The notes below the pieces were generated by a model, which saw nothing but the letters and a program-made list of their open reading frames with translations, was not told the DNA's origin and ran no database searches. DNA of 64,000 nucleotides, taken from positions 24,417,019-24,481,018 of the forward strand of contig CM077651.1 of the NCBI GenBank assembly GCA_039707465.1, written 5' to 3'. The stretch's first letter is position 1, and each line of letters begins with the position of its first letter. Shown here piece by piece: positions 34,010 to 45,116 of the stretch. The translations under genes were made by a program, and so were the position numbers. The DNA comes from Rhabdophis nuchalis. Taxonomy: Eukaryota > Chordata > Lepidosauria > Squamata > Natricidae.

Positions 34010-35199
34010 TGATAGTACAGATCTCCTGCCACCTCTTTTGCAACCTGATACGTTAGAGAGGTTTCTTTCTGAGTTTCCTTTCCTCTAATATGTAGATAAA
34101 GCATGATGATTATTCATTTCAACAGCTCGTCTTTTAAAAAGTTGCAAGCATCCCCAAAACCAGTTTTTAAATAAAACATAAATAAATAAACAAATTCAAC
34201 ATATATTAAAGTCCACTGATTGCCCAGGACACAAGTGAAAGCACTTGAAATATGGGATTCCTTTTTGCACCCTATGGGGATACAAATAAAATAAATCTTC
34301 AGCTGCCAACGGTGATTAAATTTGGCTCATTAAAAATATATAGACCGCAGAATAATTCAAAAACCTTTTATCTGAATCTGAAAGTGCTGTGTGGAATTGC
34401 TTAAGAAATCACTTGTGCTTGAGCCCTTCTTAAATGCCAGAGGATTTAGATGTCAAGAAAGAAAATAGGAGAGTAGGAGAGTTCTGTGGTTATTGTCCAG
34501 GTTGACGGAAAAATATCTCTAACATATCTCTACGGAATTTCAAAATAATCACATTTTCCATCCTGCCTCCCCAAATGGAGTGCTATTAGATTATTACATT
34601 TGCATATACATACATGCCCATACAGCATATAAACACATGTTCGAATTGGAGATCTACTGCAGAAGAAACTCCTTCAGAACTGACGTATTCTCATTTTTCT
34701 ATACCACTAGGTGGCTACTTTGATCACCCCAAAGATGGATATGCATTTCCTCCCAAAAGTTAAAGATCACAGCTTTCTCTCTAATTGCATAGAAGAATTT
34801 ATAGACGTATTGATGCACATGAAGGAACTAGAAGAGCCTAAATGGCCCATTGAGAAGTTTTTGTTGATTGTTTTGTTTAGCTATATCATCGGTGGTCATT
34901 TTAGCAAAGCCACAGTTTATTAGTTTATCAAAGCTTTTGTTGATATCGCTTTCCTTTATTATTACTACTTTTCACACATTAGCTTCTCAGAGTCTCATCT
35001 GCATATAAATGGATTAATCAATCAAAATAATTAACATTAATAGAAATACAATACAACCCCTCATAGGGGGAAGGCTGCGACCACATGATCTGAATGCTCC
35101 TTTAATCTGCTATCAAGAAACCACACCGTTAATGGGCAAAAATATATTCTCCCATCTGATGTTTCTTTTAAATTGAACTTGCACAAGGTTGATTATGTG
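34010..35199. other. Intron, no feature recognised
   Basis: AT-rich intron with no repeat ends or coding pattern that I can support. Confidence 0.5.
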
Positions 35200-35589
35200 C
35201 CACCAAATCATTTTTTCTTTTGCAAAAAGTTTTATTGGTTTTAACAATTTATGTTAGGAAAAGGGGTAAATAAGGTAATGAATAATATTTGGAGCTTCCA
35301 CATCGGATCTGATGACCGCCTCCGAGTCTTCATACATATTCAATTAAAAAGAAATTATCAAGAGGAAGGGGTACATACATTTTAAAATCATGTTTTCATA
35401 TTATTTTATACATTCAATTACTTTGTACTATTGACGTCCGTACAGGAATTACTAAAAAAAAATATAACAAATTATTTTTGCGATCTGAGCCTCTTTGCTA
35501 TAGTCTCTTCCTCCTCACCCCCACCAGCAGGCGGACCCGTGGCTCCTCCCGTTCCCATCTCATCAGTATCCAGGATTGAGGAATGTTTT

Positions 35590-36417
35590 TTAAAAAAAAC
35601 TATGCACCTCTTCAACTGTTTTAATTCTAACTCTTCCTCCCTCCCAGAATACCAGCATCCCTTCAGGCATCAACCACTTGAACCACACCCCCTTTTTGAA
35701 TAATTTTTTAGTTAAGAAGGAATAATTCCTTCTTATATCTCTTATTTTCTTTGGGATCTGCTCCAATATGGCCACCTCGTTTTGCTAATACATCAAAGGG
35801 CCCCCTCTCTGCGCTCTCAGTATCTCCCCTCTCGTTGACCTTCTTAAAAATTTAATATGTATCTCTCTGGGCACCTCATTTATTCTGGCAAATGCTGAGT
35901 TAATTCTATAAATCAAATCAATGTCCCCCCAAATAAATTCCTTATCTTTCTTAATATAATCCGCTAACATAGTAGCCATCAGCTCTCTCAGATTCTCATT
36001 GGGTAATTCAGGAACATTCTGGAATCTTAAAAAAAAAGACATGCGTTCAAAATCAATTTTAGACATTTGACCAGTAATATCTGCAAGTTCTTTCTTAAAG
36101 TCTTTTATCTCTTCCTTCACCTCAACCACCCCTACTTCCAGCCCCACAATTTTTTGTTTATTATTTGTTATTTCTCTTTGCGCCTCCAGCAATTCCAATC
36201 TTGTGCTTAAATTGTCTTTCCAGATTTGTTGCATTTCATTCATTATTCTTTGAAACATCTCCTCTACGTTTAATGGCTGAGGGCTTGGTGACTTAGGATC
36301 CTCTACCTCTGTTTCCTTCTGTAACATTGCTGAGATCTTTGGTTGTGAGGATGGGCTGGGTCTTGTAGATGCTGGAGCAGAACTTGGTTTCCCAGATGGA
36401 GGTTTCCTCGATGCCAT
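35590..36417 (-). pseudogene. L1 ORF1-like RNA-binding protein with one in-frame stop
   Basis: The frame starts with MASRKPPSGKPSS at 36417 and runs 210 codons to a TAG at 35787-35785. It continues in the same frame for about 64 more codons to a stop at 35590. Order of parts: a basic, Ser/Pro-rich N-terminus; a predicted coiled coil (about residues 55-120, with TRLELLEAQREITNN and KEEIKDFKKELADI); an RRM-like segment (FFLRFQNVPELPNENLREL); and, past the stop, a C-terminal domain (KLFKKGVWFKWLMPEGM). This is the layout of L1 ORF1p, the trimeric RNA chaperone of the L1 particle. The stop is probably a single substitution. The poly-T run at 35586-35592 may hide a further frameshift. Confidence 0.75.
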
Positions 36418-36779
36418 AATTAAAGTTTTTGGTATTAATGCGTAGAGGAAGAAAGGGGAAAAAATGGCGCTGTTGGGCGGGCAGTCTGTGAAGTCCGAGA
36501 CAAAAGCAACTGGAGTTCACATTGAGTTTACAATGTCCAGAGAGAGAAAAGGAAAAAAAAGAAAAATTTTCCAAGCAAAACAGAAAGTTTCACAAAAGGA
36601 GAAGACACCCAAAGACACCAGAGCAGGTCCTTTTCTTATATATTTTAAAATTAGTCTAGATCTGTTAAAATAGAGGAATGCTTATTTTCAAAAGTTCCAT
36701 CCTGAGAACAAAGAGAACGCCACCTTCCGCCTTGCCAGCAGGGATGGGAAAGAGAAAGTAGAAACAGTCAGTTTAAAAT

Positions 36780-37290
36780 GTAGCAAGGCTCCGGATACAT
36801 TGTTTAACAGCAAATCCCTTAGTTAAGGAAAAACTTCCTTTTTCAATAAATCCGACGGAAGTCACTTTCGCTTTCTCCGCAGCGCGGGACTCTTTATACA
36901 ATGCCGTTTTATTCCAGGGGGGTTGTTTCCAACTCCCCCCATCTTCTCTTTCCAGCAGATTGAATGTAAAAAAAAGTCCAAATAAGGCACATACCATTAT
37001 TTTTATAATCCGAAGCCTCGGCGCAGCCATACAGCCTGGAGTTTCAGCTCCTTCCATGTTCCGGCGTTTTCAGCGAACGGGAAACTCCCCCCGCGAAAGT
37101 TCCCCAGCCCCTAGGGCGAAGCAGGAGCGCCCCCCCCGACCGCCGTTGGGATGGGGGCCCTCTCCGCAAGCCGCCCATGCAGAGGGGGGGATTTTAAACC
37201 TCCCCCCCGCGCCCGAGGGCGCAGCTGAGGCAACACAGCAGCGGACGCGAAGATCCGCGTCCGTCCGCGTCCGAAGCCGGAAACGATCTC
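36780..37290 (-). promoter_or_regulatory. CpG-rich 5' region of the L1-type element
   Basis: About 37040-37290 is strongly GC- and CpG-rich (cgcggacggacgcggatc, gcgccctcgggcgcg) against AT-rich surroundings. It sits at the 5' end of the element on its sense strand, where L1 elements carry their internal promoter. Promoter activity is inferred from position and composition only. Confidence 0.5.
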
Positions 37291-37570
37291 CCACCAAATC
37301 ATTTTTGACTGCTAGCAATGCACAAGATAGATTTTGTCAATCATTTGATATTGTTTATCCATGTCGTTTTCTTGGTAAACATATTTTGCAAAAAACAAAA
37401 AAAAATTAAGATTAAAAATTAAAAGTAAGAAATATTTCACTATATCTTGTGACAGTGAATGTATTTGTTTTAATTTAGTGTAGGAAAAAAGCACATTCTT
37501 CCACCACTGTCACCCCACCTTCACACCATATTGAAATTTTTAAAAATGTACTTATTCAATTTTTGTAGAC

Positions 37571-37980
37571 CAGGGGTGTCAAACTCACAGCATCATGGCA
37601 TCGGCACCAGAGGTGGCTTCCTACCAGTTTGGACCAGTTCGGCCGAGTAGGTAGTAACTCGGCCGGCCATATGCCCAAACCGGTTCTATCCTTGGCAGAG
37701 CCATCTTGATTTTCTGCTCTGCACATGCACAGAAAATCTTCATTGAAAAACTGTAATTTTTCCCCTTTTTTAATGTTGTCCACATGCGCAGATTATTTTA
37801 GGTGCAAATACATATGCGCACACATTTTTTGCACACCGAACCTGTAATAATACTGGCAGGAACCCACCCTGATCAGCACGTGACGTATTGGGACTTTTCC
37901 CCCTTCGCTAAAATGGGAGTAGGCGTGGCCAGTGCATGACGCACCCGTTATAGATGCCCTGTTGACAGCCCTGTTATAGA
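37571..37980. mobile_element. hAT-type element (CAGGGGTGTCAAACTC family), interrupted
   Basis: It starts caggggtgtcaaactcaca at 37571. After the MITE at 37608-37871 it resumes with gtgacgtattgggactttt and cccttcgctaaaatggg, and ends near 37976 with gttgacagccctg. A sister copy with clear ends lies at 58430-58557. Confidence 0.55.
37608..37871. mobile_element. hAT-type MITE nested in another hAT element
   Basis: It starts cagaggtggcttcctacc and ends ggaacccaccctg. The flanking 8-mers atcggcac and atcagcac match at 7 of 8. Excision in silico rejoins the host element's '...atcggcac|gtgacg...' sequence. Confidence 0.75.
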
Positions 37981-38479
37981 TGCTGATCTCAGTCAATGAC
38001 TCTGGATGGCTTAAAATTTTAAAAATATTTGATACGTAAAAACACTAAAAACATCCATATTAAATATTCATTGGAGCAAGATATTTGGCCAGCTAGCAAT
38101 TCAGCCATGAAATAGCCCTGAACGCATTTAACACTTCAGGTATGGGAGGTTAACATAGTTGGGGCTACTCTAATCGCCAAATAGAGGATGTTCTGTAGAG
38201 CAGGAGCCACTGCAGAAAAAGTTTGTCTTTTAGTTTCCCACTCCAGGGACTCTATGATATGACATATCAAATGTTTTAGATATAAATAGGGTGGAGGACT
38301 ACCCCAATTCTTTTCAGATACAATTATAACAATTCAATTTCTTTTGGAGTGCACAGAACCATCCAAACTTTTAATATTGAACTGGTTTTGCATTTAGCTA
38401 AAGGCATTATGAAGTTTTTTCTATTGACTGTGGTGACATAAATGCTTACAGGAAGGTTATGAATGGGCTTGCATCAGAG

Positions 38480-38680
38480 CACAGGTGAAATCCAGCAGGT
38501 TCTGAAAGGTTCTGGAGAACCGGTAGCGGAAATTTTGAGTAGTTCGGAGAACTGGCAAATGCCCCTTCTGGCTGGCTCCAGAGTGGGGTGGGAATGGAGT
38601 CTTTGCAGTATCCTTCCCCTGCCACGCTCACCAAGCCACGCCCACAGAACCAGTAGTAAAATAAATAAATTTCACCACTG
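38480..38680. mobile_element. hAT-type MITE with perfect 8-bp target duplication
   Basis: It starts cacaggtgaaatccagcagg and ends aaatttcaccactg. The 8-mers catcagag flank both ends (38472-38479, 38681-38688). It is the inverted-orientation, unexpanded relative of 57133-57350 and 62114-63347, sharing 'gagtagttcggagaactgg' and 'cagtatccttcccctgcca'. Confidence 0.8.
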
Positions 38681-38683
38681 CAT

Positions 38684-38850
38684 CAGAGGTGGTATTCTGC
38701 TGGTTCGCACCAGTTCGGGCAAACCAGTAGTGGTAGTGGCGAAAGGCTTCACCCACCCATCCAGATGTCATCACGGACATTCTGCGCATGCACAAAAGTT
38801 TCTGCACATGCCCAGACGTGCACAGTCCCGCGGTAGTGAAGAAAAGAGGA
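38684..38850. mobile_element. Second hAT-type MITE abutting the first
   Basis: It starts cagaggtggtattctgctgg, so its first bases overlap the 3' target duplication of the element at 38480. Internally it has 'aaaccagtagtggtagtggc' and ttctgcgcatgcacaaaag, as at 15258. The right terminus is not clear. Confidence 0.5.
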
Positions 38851-39439
38851 TGCCATTACTGGCTTGCATGCATACTCATAACCACTCCATAGTTTATGCC
38901 AGTGATAGAAATGTCTAGTTGCTCTCTTTGACTCGCTTATCTGCAGGCCCCAACCCTCCAACCAATGCCACAAATGACTGGATATTATAACAAGAGGGAG
39001 ATTTGAACAATGCTTTGACGCAAAATGAGAACATTGCTGGAAAAAAATGCTCCTTTTACCAGGTGTTAAAGGACATAAAGTTTAATCTTAAAGTATTCCC
39101 ACAAGTTTGCAAGACTAGTAAAAATAATGTAAGTACAACTGAGGCCAAAAACCTTTATTAATTGCAGGGCATTTCAGAGTTCAAGCCAAAAGAATGTGAA
39201 TCCATTGCATCATATGCAGGGGAACTTAAAAGAGTTCTGAACATTGCAATTTTGGTGAAGAGCTAATAAGAGGTCAGATAATGTGGAATTCGGAAAGGAA
39301 AAAATTAACAGATCCAGACTGAACATTTAATAAATTATTTGAAAGTGCTATCACCATGGAAACTGCTGCTAGAGATATTATAGAGGTCTAGTCAAGCAAA
39401 TATTAATAATCTTGGCAGAACATACAAGTAGAGCATAAG

Positions 39440-40099
39440 AGGTCAAATGAACTGTGCTATCATTATGGCACAGGTTGACACATAGCGGTTGTACAGATTT
39501 AAAGGAGAAACCTGCAGCCAACACTCGAGAAGATAGACTCAAGATCCAGAAGTTCTCAACAGACGAACACTGGGGCGTATCTAAAAAAATGAAACTCAGT
39601 GGTGAGCACAATAAGGTTTTACACTTAGGCAAGAAAAACCAAATGTACAGGTACAGATTAGTCGAGACTTGGCTGAATAGCAGTAACTGCAAGAGGGATC
39701 TTGGAGTCCTAGCGGACAATCACTTAAATATGAGCCAGCAGTGTGCAGCATCAGCCAAAAGGGCCAATGCAATCCTAGGCTGTATTAACAGAGGAGTAGA
39801 ATCAAGACCGCATGAAGTTTTAGTACCACCTTATAAGGCCTTGGTAAGGCCACACGTGGAATACTGCATTCAGTTTTGGTCACCACAATGTAAAAAACAA
39901 TGTTGAGAGTATAGAAAGAGTGCAAAGAAGAGCAACAAAGATGATTAGAGGGCTGGAGGCTAAAACAAGTGAAGAACAGTTGTAGGATTTGGGTTTGTCT
40001 AACCTAGTGAGCAAAAGGACTAGGGGTGACATGATAGCAGTGCTCCAATATTTGAGGGGCTACCACAGTCCTGGTAGGGAGAAGGGCGGTATAGAAATC

Positions 40100-40191
<92 letters not shown>

Positions 40192-40330
40192 CAAAGGAGA
40201 GGGGAGAAAACCTGTTTTCCAAAATTCCTGAAGGGAAGACAAGAAGCAATAGCTGGAAATTAACCAAGGAGAGAAGCAATCTAGAACTAAGGAGAAACAC
40301 TCACTTTTGGTGGCTGGTGCTGCCATTTAA
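39440..40330 (+). mobile_element. CR1 LINE fragment with a foreign LINE tail inserted
   Basis: 39454-39906 carries an open CR1 ORF2 C-terminal fragment (RDLGVLADNHLNMSQQC, VRPHVEYCIQFWSP). CR1 continues to about 40071, is interrupted by a short LINE tail plus (CAA)n(TAA)n (40072-40190), and resumes at about 40195 with 'gagaaaacctg' and gggaagacaagaagcaatag. Stops and frameshifts make it inactive. Confidence 0.75.
40072..40190 (+). repeat. Short LINE tail with (CAA)n(TAA)n compound microsatellite
   Basis: gtagggagaagggcggtata followed by gaaatct is the terminal block of the CR1/L2-type LINE seen at 47130-47160. It is followed by about 14 CAA and 15 TAA units. This is an extreme 5' truncation, leaving little but the tail. 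Confidence 0.7.
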
Positions 40331-40627
40331 TTTCCCACAATACCATCTCTGGATAACTATTTAGCTCTGATATGATGCTAAAAAAAAATTCATTACTTGC
40401 ATTTATTTCACATGCTAGTAAGATAATTCTCCAGATTTTGCAATCTTAATTTCAACAGAACATGGATATACCAGATATACAAACTGAATTTAAAAGCTGT
40501 AGGAGCACCAAAACTGCTAATTTCTAATGATAAAAAAGAACTTCTGAAAGTCATTTATGAAACATAAATTTCATAATTGTTTATATGAAGGTGTTTTTTA
40601 CTGCGTAGACCACACAAATTGTAGATG

Positions 40628-41232
40628 GACCTTGACAGCATTGGTTAGAATGCAGTATTGCAGGCTAATTCTGCTGACGGCCAGCAGTTCAATTCTCACC
40701 GGCTCAAGGTTAACTCAGGCTTCCATCCTTCCAAGGTCAGTAAAATGTGGTCCCAGATTGTTGGGGTCAATATGCTGACTCTGTAAATTGCTTAGAGAGG
40801 CTATAAAAGCACTGTGAAACAGTAGACAGGTAGTCTTCAAGTTACAATAATTAATTTAGTGACCGTTCATTTAAAAAAGGGACATGACCATTTTCTTACA
40901 TTTACGCACCCCCATTGTCACGGGATCAAAATTCAGACGGTTGGCAACTATCTCAGTTGGCAACATTTATGATTGTTGTAGTGACCCAGATCATATGATC
41001 ACCTTTTGTAACCTTCTGACAAGCAAAGTCAACTGATAAACCATATTTATTTAATAACCATGTTACTGATTTAGCATCTAAAATGATTCACTTGACAACT
41101 ATGGCAAGAAAGGTTGTAAAATGAAACTAAATTCACTTAACAAATGTCTCACTTCTCAACATAAATGCTGCACTCAATTGGGATCGTACGTTGAGGTCTA
41201 CCTGTATAAGTCTAAGTGCTATTGCTATTGAA
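40628..41232 (+). repeat. tRNA-derived SINE interrupted by a TA-type MITE
   Basis: The head (gcattggttagaatgcagt, cagcagttcaattctcacc) and body (ggtcaatatgctgactctg) run to 40824. The SINE tail taagtctaagtgctattgc resumes at 41207. The intervening 40825-41204 is the MITE. Confidence 0.7.
40825..41204. mobile_element. TA-flanked MITE (caggtagtc...gtctacctg)
   Basis: The left end is gacaggtagtcttcaagtta and the right end acgttgaggtctacctg, imperfect inverses. TA is present on both sides. It carries 'cacttaacaaatgtctcact' and similar blocks shared with 50176-50486. Removing it plus one TA restores the SINE. Confidence 0.7.
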
Positions 41233-41234
41233 AA

Positions 41235-42805
41235 GATCGGGGTATCTCAGCACCTTATTTGCCTATTGTAGAGTTTTAAATCAATAGTTATAATGGAAAA
41301 CAATACTTAGAATAGAATATGGAAGAACTAAACAGTTGAAGCATGTCCAGTTTGTATTCTATCATTGTATTCATGAGAAACATTGGTTTGGAAGAAAAAG
41401 AAACTATAATTAAATCTGCTGGAAGAGATAACAAGTCAAATATACAATGATACCACTTTGACAGGTAGCTACAAGGAAGACTTATGGAAACTCTTGTTGA
41501 AGGTAAAAGAAGACTACACTAAAATTGATTTGCTGCTCAACATTAAGCAAACTAAGAATTTGACATAGGGATAGTTTCTACCTTCATAGGCAAAAATTTA
41601 CAGAAATAGTAAATAAAGTCATAAAAGAAACAACCGTCTGCTTTTTGGAAAAAAGCCTATGATACACCCAGACATAATATTAAAATGCAGAGACATCACA
41701 CTGATAACAAAGGATGTTACATGTTCTCATTATCATAATTTTCACAGTTATAATAAACAGCTTGAAAGTTAGATCAACAGAAAGCCTGAATTAAAACAAA
41801 TGCCTGCATTTGAATTGTGGTGCTGGATGCTGCAAGGAAAAAAAACAATTCAGTACTAGATGATGAAAACTAGATTGCTCGTAAGAAGCACTAATATTTA
41901 AGATTTACATTTAAGACAGATAGTACTGTGATATTAATTCCTGGTAAAGGCCATGAGACATAAAAAAAATCTAAAGGAAGTGAAAAAGGGATTGACAGTA
42001 TAAGACAAATTGGCTAGATACTATCACTGATGACACAATCATAAATCTACAACAAATAAGCAGTTACTGACTGTCAGGAACACAAATTCTCAGAAATAAC
42101 TGAATAAAATGTTGCAATAACTCATCTAAATATACAAATATTCCAACACATTTATACTATCCTAAAATGCAGCCTTATGAAAGTCACCATATAAACCTAT
42201 TACTTCTGTCATGACCAAAAGCTGCACTATAGATTCAATTAAAAGTATTTCGATTCAAATTTGGGAACAAATGAACAACTTTCTATTCAATAACCAGGAA
42301 TTTCTTTTGCAACCGAGGGAAATGATTTTCCATTCATTTTCAACAAAGATTAATAAATGGTTGATCAGCAGCAAAACCAGAAGTAGAATGCACAGTAGTG
42401 GCCAACATTGTGGGAACCTTTTGGGAATAGTGTATTTTTGAGGTTTAATGGCTAAAAACAGACTTTTTTTGACTAGTACTATAAAATTATATATCAATGA
42501 AAAGATAATTTAATCAAGAATGTAATGCAACTGGGTTTGTTCAATTATCTGCATTCTATGAAAAGTTACAGCCAAACAACCGCAAAAAGGGAGCACAATT
42601 TGCTTAGGTTGATATCAGATAGCTTTCCTTCATCTGATTGTAGCCAATGAGCATGAGTGTTTAGAGACCCAATCATCTTGTTTTAGCAATAAGCCAATCA
42701 GGTTACCCAACTAAGTATGACATGGTGATAATTTTTGTATAGCTCTTTTTGTTTTATGTTTCGCTTTTCTTCTTTATAACTGCTATTCTAAAATCCTTCA
42801 TAAAA
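41235..42805. other. Intron, no feature recognised
   Basis: AT-rich intron with no supportable feature on either strand. Confidence 0.5.
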
Positions 42806-43005
42806 GTGATTGCTGGAGCTGCATTGCCCACTGGACTCAGAGGATTCTGCTCCTCGTGCCACACTTTGCAGCCGATGGAGCCCTATGTGGACTTCTTTGG
42901 GGTGCTGGGCTGCCTGCACAACTTTTCCCTGGATCAATCCCAGCTCTGGCAGCGTTTCCTGACCCAGCAGCGCTCACTGCACCCAGACAGCTTCTGCCAC
43001 CAACC

Positions 43006-43207
43006 CAGTGGTGGGTTTCAAATTTTTTAGAACCTACTCTCTAGGTGTGGCCTATTTTGTGGGCGTGGCTTGGCAGTCATGTGACAGGGTGGGAGTGGCC
43101 ACCTTTTAAAATGTGGTGAAACTCATTTAACAACGCTCTTGCTTAGCAACCAAAATTTTGGAATCAATTGTGATGATAAATTCTTCCTTTCTTTCTTTCT
43201 TTCTTTC

Positions 43208-43238
<31 letters not shown>

Positions 43239-43465
43239 CTTTCTTTCTTTCTTTCTTTCCTCCCTTCCTTCCTTCCTTCCTTCCTTCCTTTGTACTTTCT
43301 TTCCTTCCTTCCTTCCTTTCCTTTCCTTTCCTTCCCGTTGGGTCACTGGCAGTGGCGGGCCAGATTTACTTCCAGGTACGCCAGTGGAACCCCCTCTCAC
43401 CTGTTCTCTAAATTTCACCAACCGGCTCTCGCGAGTAGGTGCGAGCCTGCAGAAACCCACCACTG
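43006..43465. mobile_element. hAT-type MITE with perfect 8-bp target duplication and (TTTC)n core
   Basis: It starts cagtggtgggtttcaaatt and ends gcagaaacccaccactg. caccaacc flanks both sides (42998-43005, 43466-43473). It contains the microsatellite at 43185-43337. Confidence 0.88.
43185..43337. repeat. (TTTC)n/(TTCC)n compound microsatellite inside a MITE
   Basis: Runs of TTTC, then TTCC, then TTTCC units form one all-pyrimidine tract of about 150 bp with few interruptions. Confidence 0.95.
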
Positions 43466-43789
43466 CACCAACCGCAGGTGGGAGCTGGCTGAGTGCAGCT
43501 TCTTGAAGCTGCCCTGATTGATCTGGCATATGGAACCCTCCACAGCCTGCTCTGCACGGAGTCGAATTGGTGATGGGCAGCGATGCGGAGACTGAGGGAA
43601 GGGGGGCCAGGTAGCAACCTTGTTCTCTGCTCGTGAGCCAGAAAGAGGAACTGCCTGTGAGGGAGCCCATGAAACAAAATAAAGGCACTCTGGGGATTCC
43701 CACCCCCCAAAAAAAGACAGCGAAGAGCCACAGCCTGGCGTGCCCTCCTCTCCCTCAAAACTTTTCAACACCGCTTTGGTAGGTGTGAG

Positions 43790-43922
43790 TTGGGGGGGGG
43801 GTCGTGTGACTGAGTGGGCATGAGTGATGTCAAGTTGGCCATGCCCACTCAGTCACAAGCCCCCCCTCCATCTATCCACGCCCACCAAAACAGCAGTAAA
43901 ATTTTTTGAAACCCACCCCTGC
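43790..43922. mobile_element. hAT-type MITE fragment
   Basis: It shows the family's blocks gtgatgtcaagttggcca and tgcccactcagtcaca and ends gaaacccacccctg. The left end is obscured by a G-run. Confidence 0.45.
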
Positions 43923-43929
43923 TCCACTA

Positions 43930-45040
43930 CCATTATTTTGGCCTAGGACACTTTCTTCAAAATGTAGGACCTAGCTTTGACATGCCTGGAAGCTTTCTTA
44001 CACATCCAAAATATGTCAAATGAATTTATTTAGTTTGAAATAAAACTAATAATACAACTGAAAATGTGAGCTTTGGTCCTCATTTTGACTTTGAATTCCA
44101 TAGATCAGAACTAATAATGAATGTCACAGGTAAGAAGGCTGAAATTCATCTATGAAGTTTAGATTTTGTGGAGCTCTTCTGTGTTTATTACTGACTTTAT
44201 TTTCCCAATCATTTCTGGAATGATTTTCCAGGAAGTAGAAATGTCAGTCACTCCCCAGAAGTCAGATTCATAAGTGCACAAACAAGAAAATTACTCGCAA
44301 TATATTGAAAATTCTGCTGTGAGAGGATATGAAATAATGACCCTCAACTTTGCTGTTTTTCAAATAATCCATAACATTTCTCACAACAAATGATTATAAA
44401 AGAAAACTATCTTAATAAGAAGCAAGAAAAGAAGAAAAGAAAGAAGAAAAGAAAGAGCAATGGGGGAGGGAAATTTGTTTGTTTCCTCCATTCAATAGAG
44501 AAGTTTTCCTAATTTAATGTCCTCTTGTAAGGCCTCCGTAGTTGCAGTAATACTACTTTCTATGTTGAAAAGAGATTTAAAAAGATTTACTCCATTTTGT
44601 TGGTTCTCATTTGTGGCTAATCAGAAACCTTAACTAATTGTTTCGAAAAAGATTTTCTGAGAGAGAGAGTTTTTTTAAATTGAAAAGATGGGTTGAGAAA
44701 AGATGAATTCCTAGATACTCTTTTTTTCAGGCAATAAAACTTATGCCTTTCATTTTACTCCTCTTTTCTCCTTAGGGGTGAAGACATCAATTTAAAACTA
44801 CCAAGATGTTGCTTTCTCGCAGTCATTAAATGCTAATTTATATAGCACAATCCCTACATATGTAGACAACCATATTCTGATTTCAAGATCACAATTCTTC
44901 TAATAAAATATCCAACTTAGAATTTTGTCTCCTCCCTAAGATGGCTGCTGGGGGGGGGGTGATTGCTTTTTTCTTCTCTTACCCACAATCTGCTGTGTTT
45001 GCTGCCAGATCTGGGTCTTTCGCGGCCCTGCACCTTAGTG
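43930..45040. other. Intron, no feature recognised
   Basis: AT-rich intron with nothing supportable. A short G-run is at about 44950. Confidence 0.5.
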
Positions 45041-45043
45041 CAG

Positions 45044-45116
45044 GGGTCTCCAACCTTTGCAACTTTAAGTCTGAAGGACTTCAGCTCCCAGACTTCTCCA
45101 GCCAGCTTTGCTGCCC
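45044..45116. mobile_element. Half of a palindromic hAT MITE
   Basis: caggggtctccaacctttgc and the rest of the left arm match 30670, but the element stops near the centre (ccagccagctttgctg). The flanking 8-mers ccttagtg and ccctagtg match at 7 of 8, so the loss of one arm lies inside the duplication. Confidence 0.7.

Larger units (their letters stand above)
35216..37290 (-). mobile_element. L1-type retrotransposon lacking ORF2 (HAL1-like), 16-bp target duplication
   Basis: The identical 16-mer ccaccaaatcattttt lies at 35200-35215 and 37291-37306. On the minus strand the 2075-bp element has a CpG-rich 5' region (37290 to about 36420), an ORF1 (36417 to about 35590), a short 3' region, an AATAAA signal at about 35233, an A-rich end, and then the duplication. 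There is no ORF2 and no endonuclease or reverse-transcriptase motif. The perfect long duplication and intact 5' end suggest one integration of an already shortened RNA rather than a full L1 later deleted. An internal deletion after insertion cannot be excluded from one copy. Confidence 0.8.
42811..43555 (+). pseudogene. HSCB: HSCB (Fe-S cluster J-domain co-chaperone) pseudogene, split by a MITE
   Basis: 42811-42822 reads CWSC. After a frameshift, 42842-42997 reads GFCSSCHTLQPMEPY, VDFFGVLGCLHNFSLD and QRSLHPDSF. These correspond to the N-terminal CWxC/CxxC zinc motif, the start of the J-domain and its HPD motif (42980-42988) of HSCB, which docks HSPA9 to the ISCU scaffold in mitochondrial iron-sulphur cluster assembly. 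A hAT MITE (43006-43465 plus one duplication) interrupts it. Past the MITE the frame continues after one TGA to ALIDLAYGTLHSLL, matching the helix after HPD. At least one frameshift, one stop, a lost 5' end and no clear 3' end make it dead. A processed copy is likely, because parts normally on separate exons would be adjacent. The homology is recognised from memory. Confidence 0.65.

Noticed and set aside
33515..34104. Minus-strand frames of 123 and 163 codons
   Set aside because: They lie across nested hAT MITEs. The frames do not resemble a transposase and are not conserved in the other MITE copies.
35785..36417. 210-codon frame as a host gene
   Set aside because: It has L1 ORF1 layout, lies between transposon target duplications, and has an in-frame stop followed by more of the same domain.
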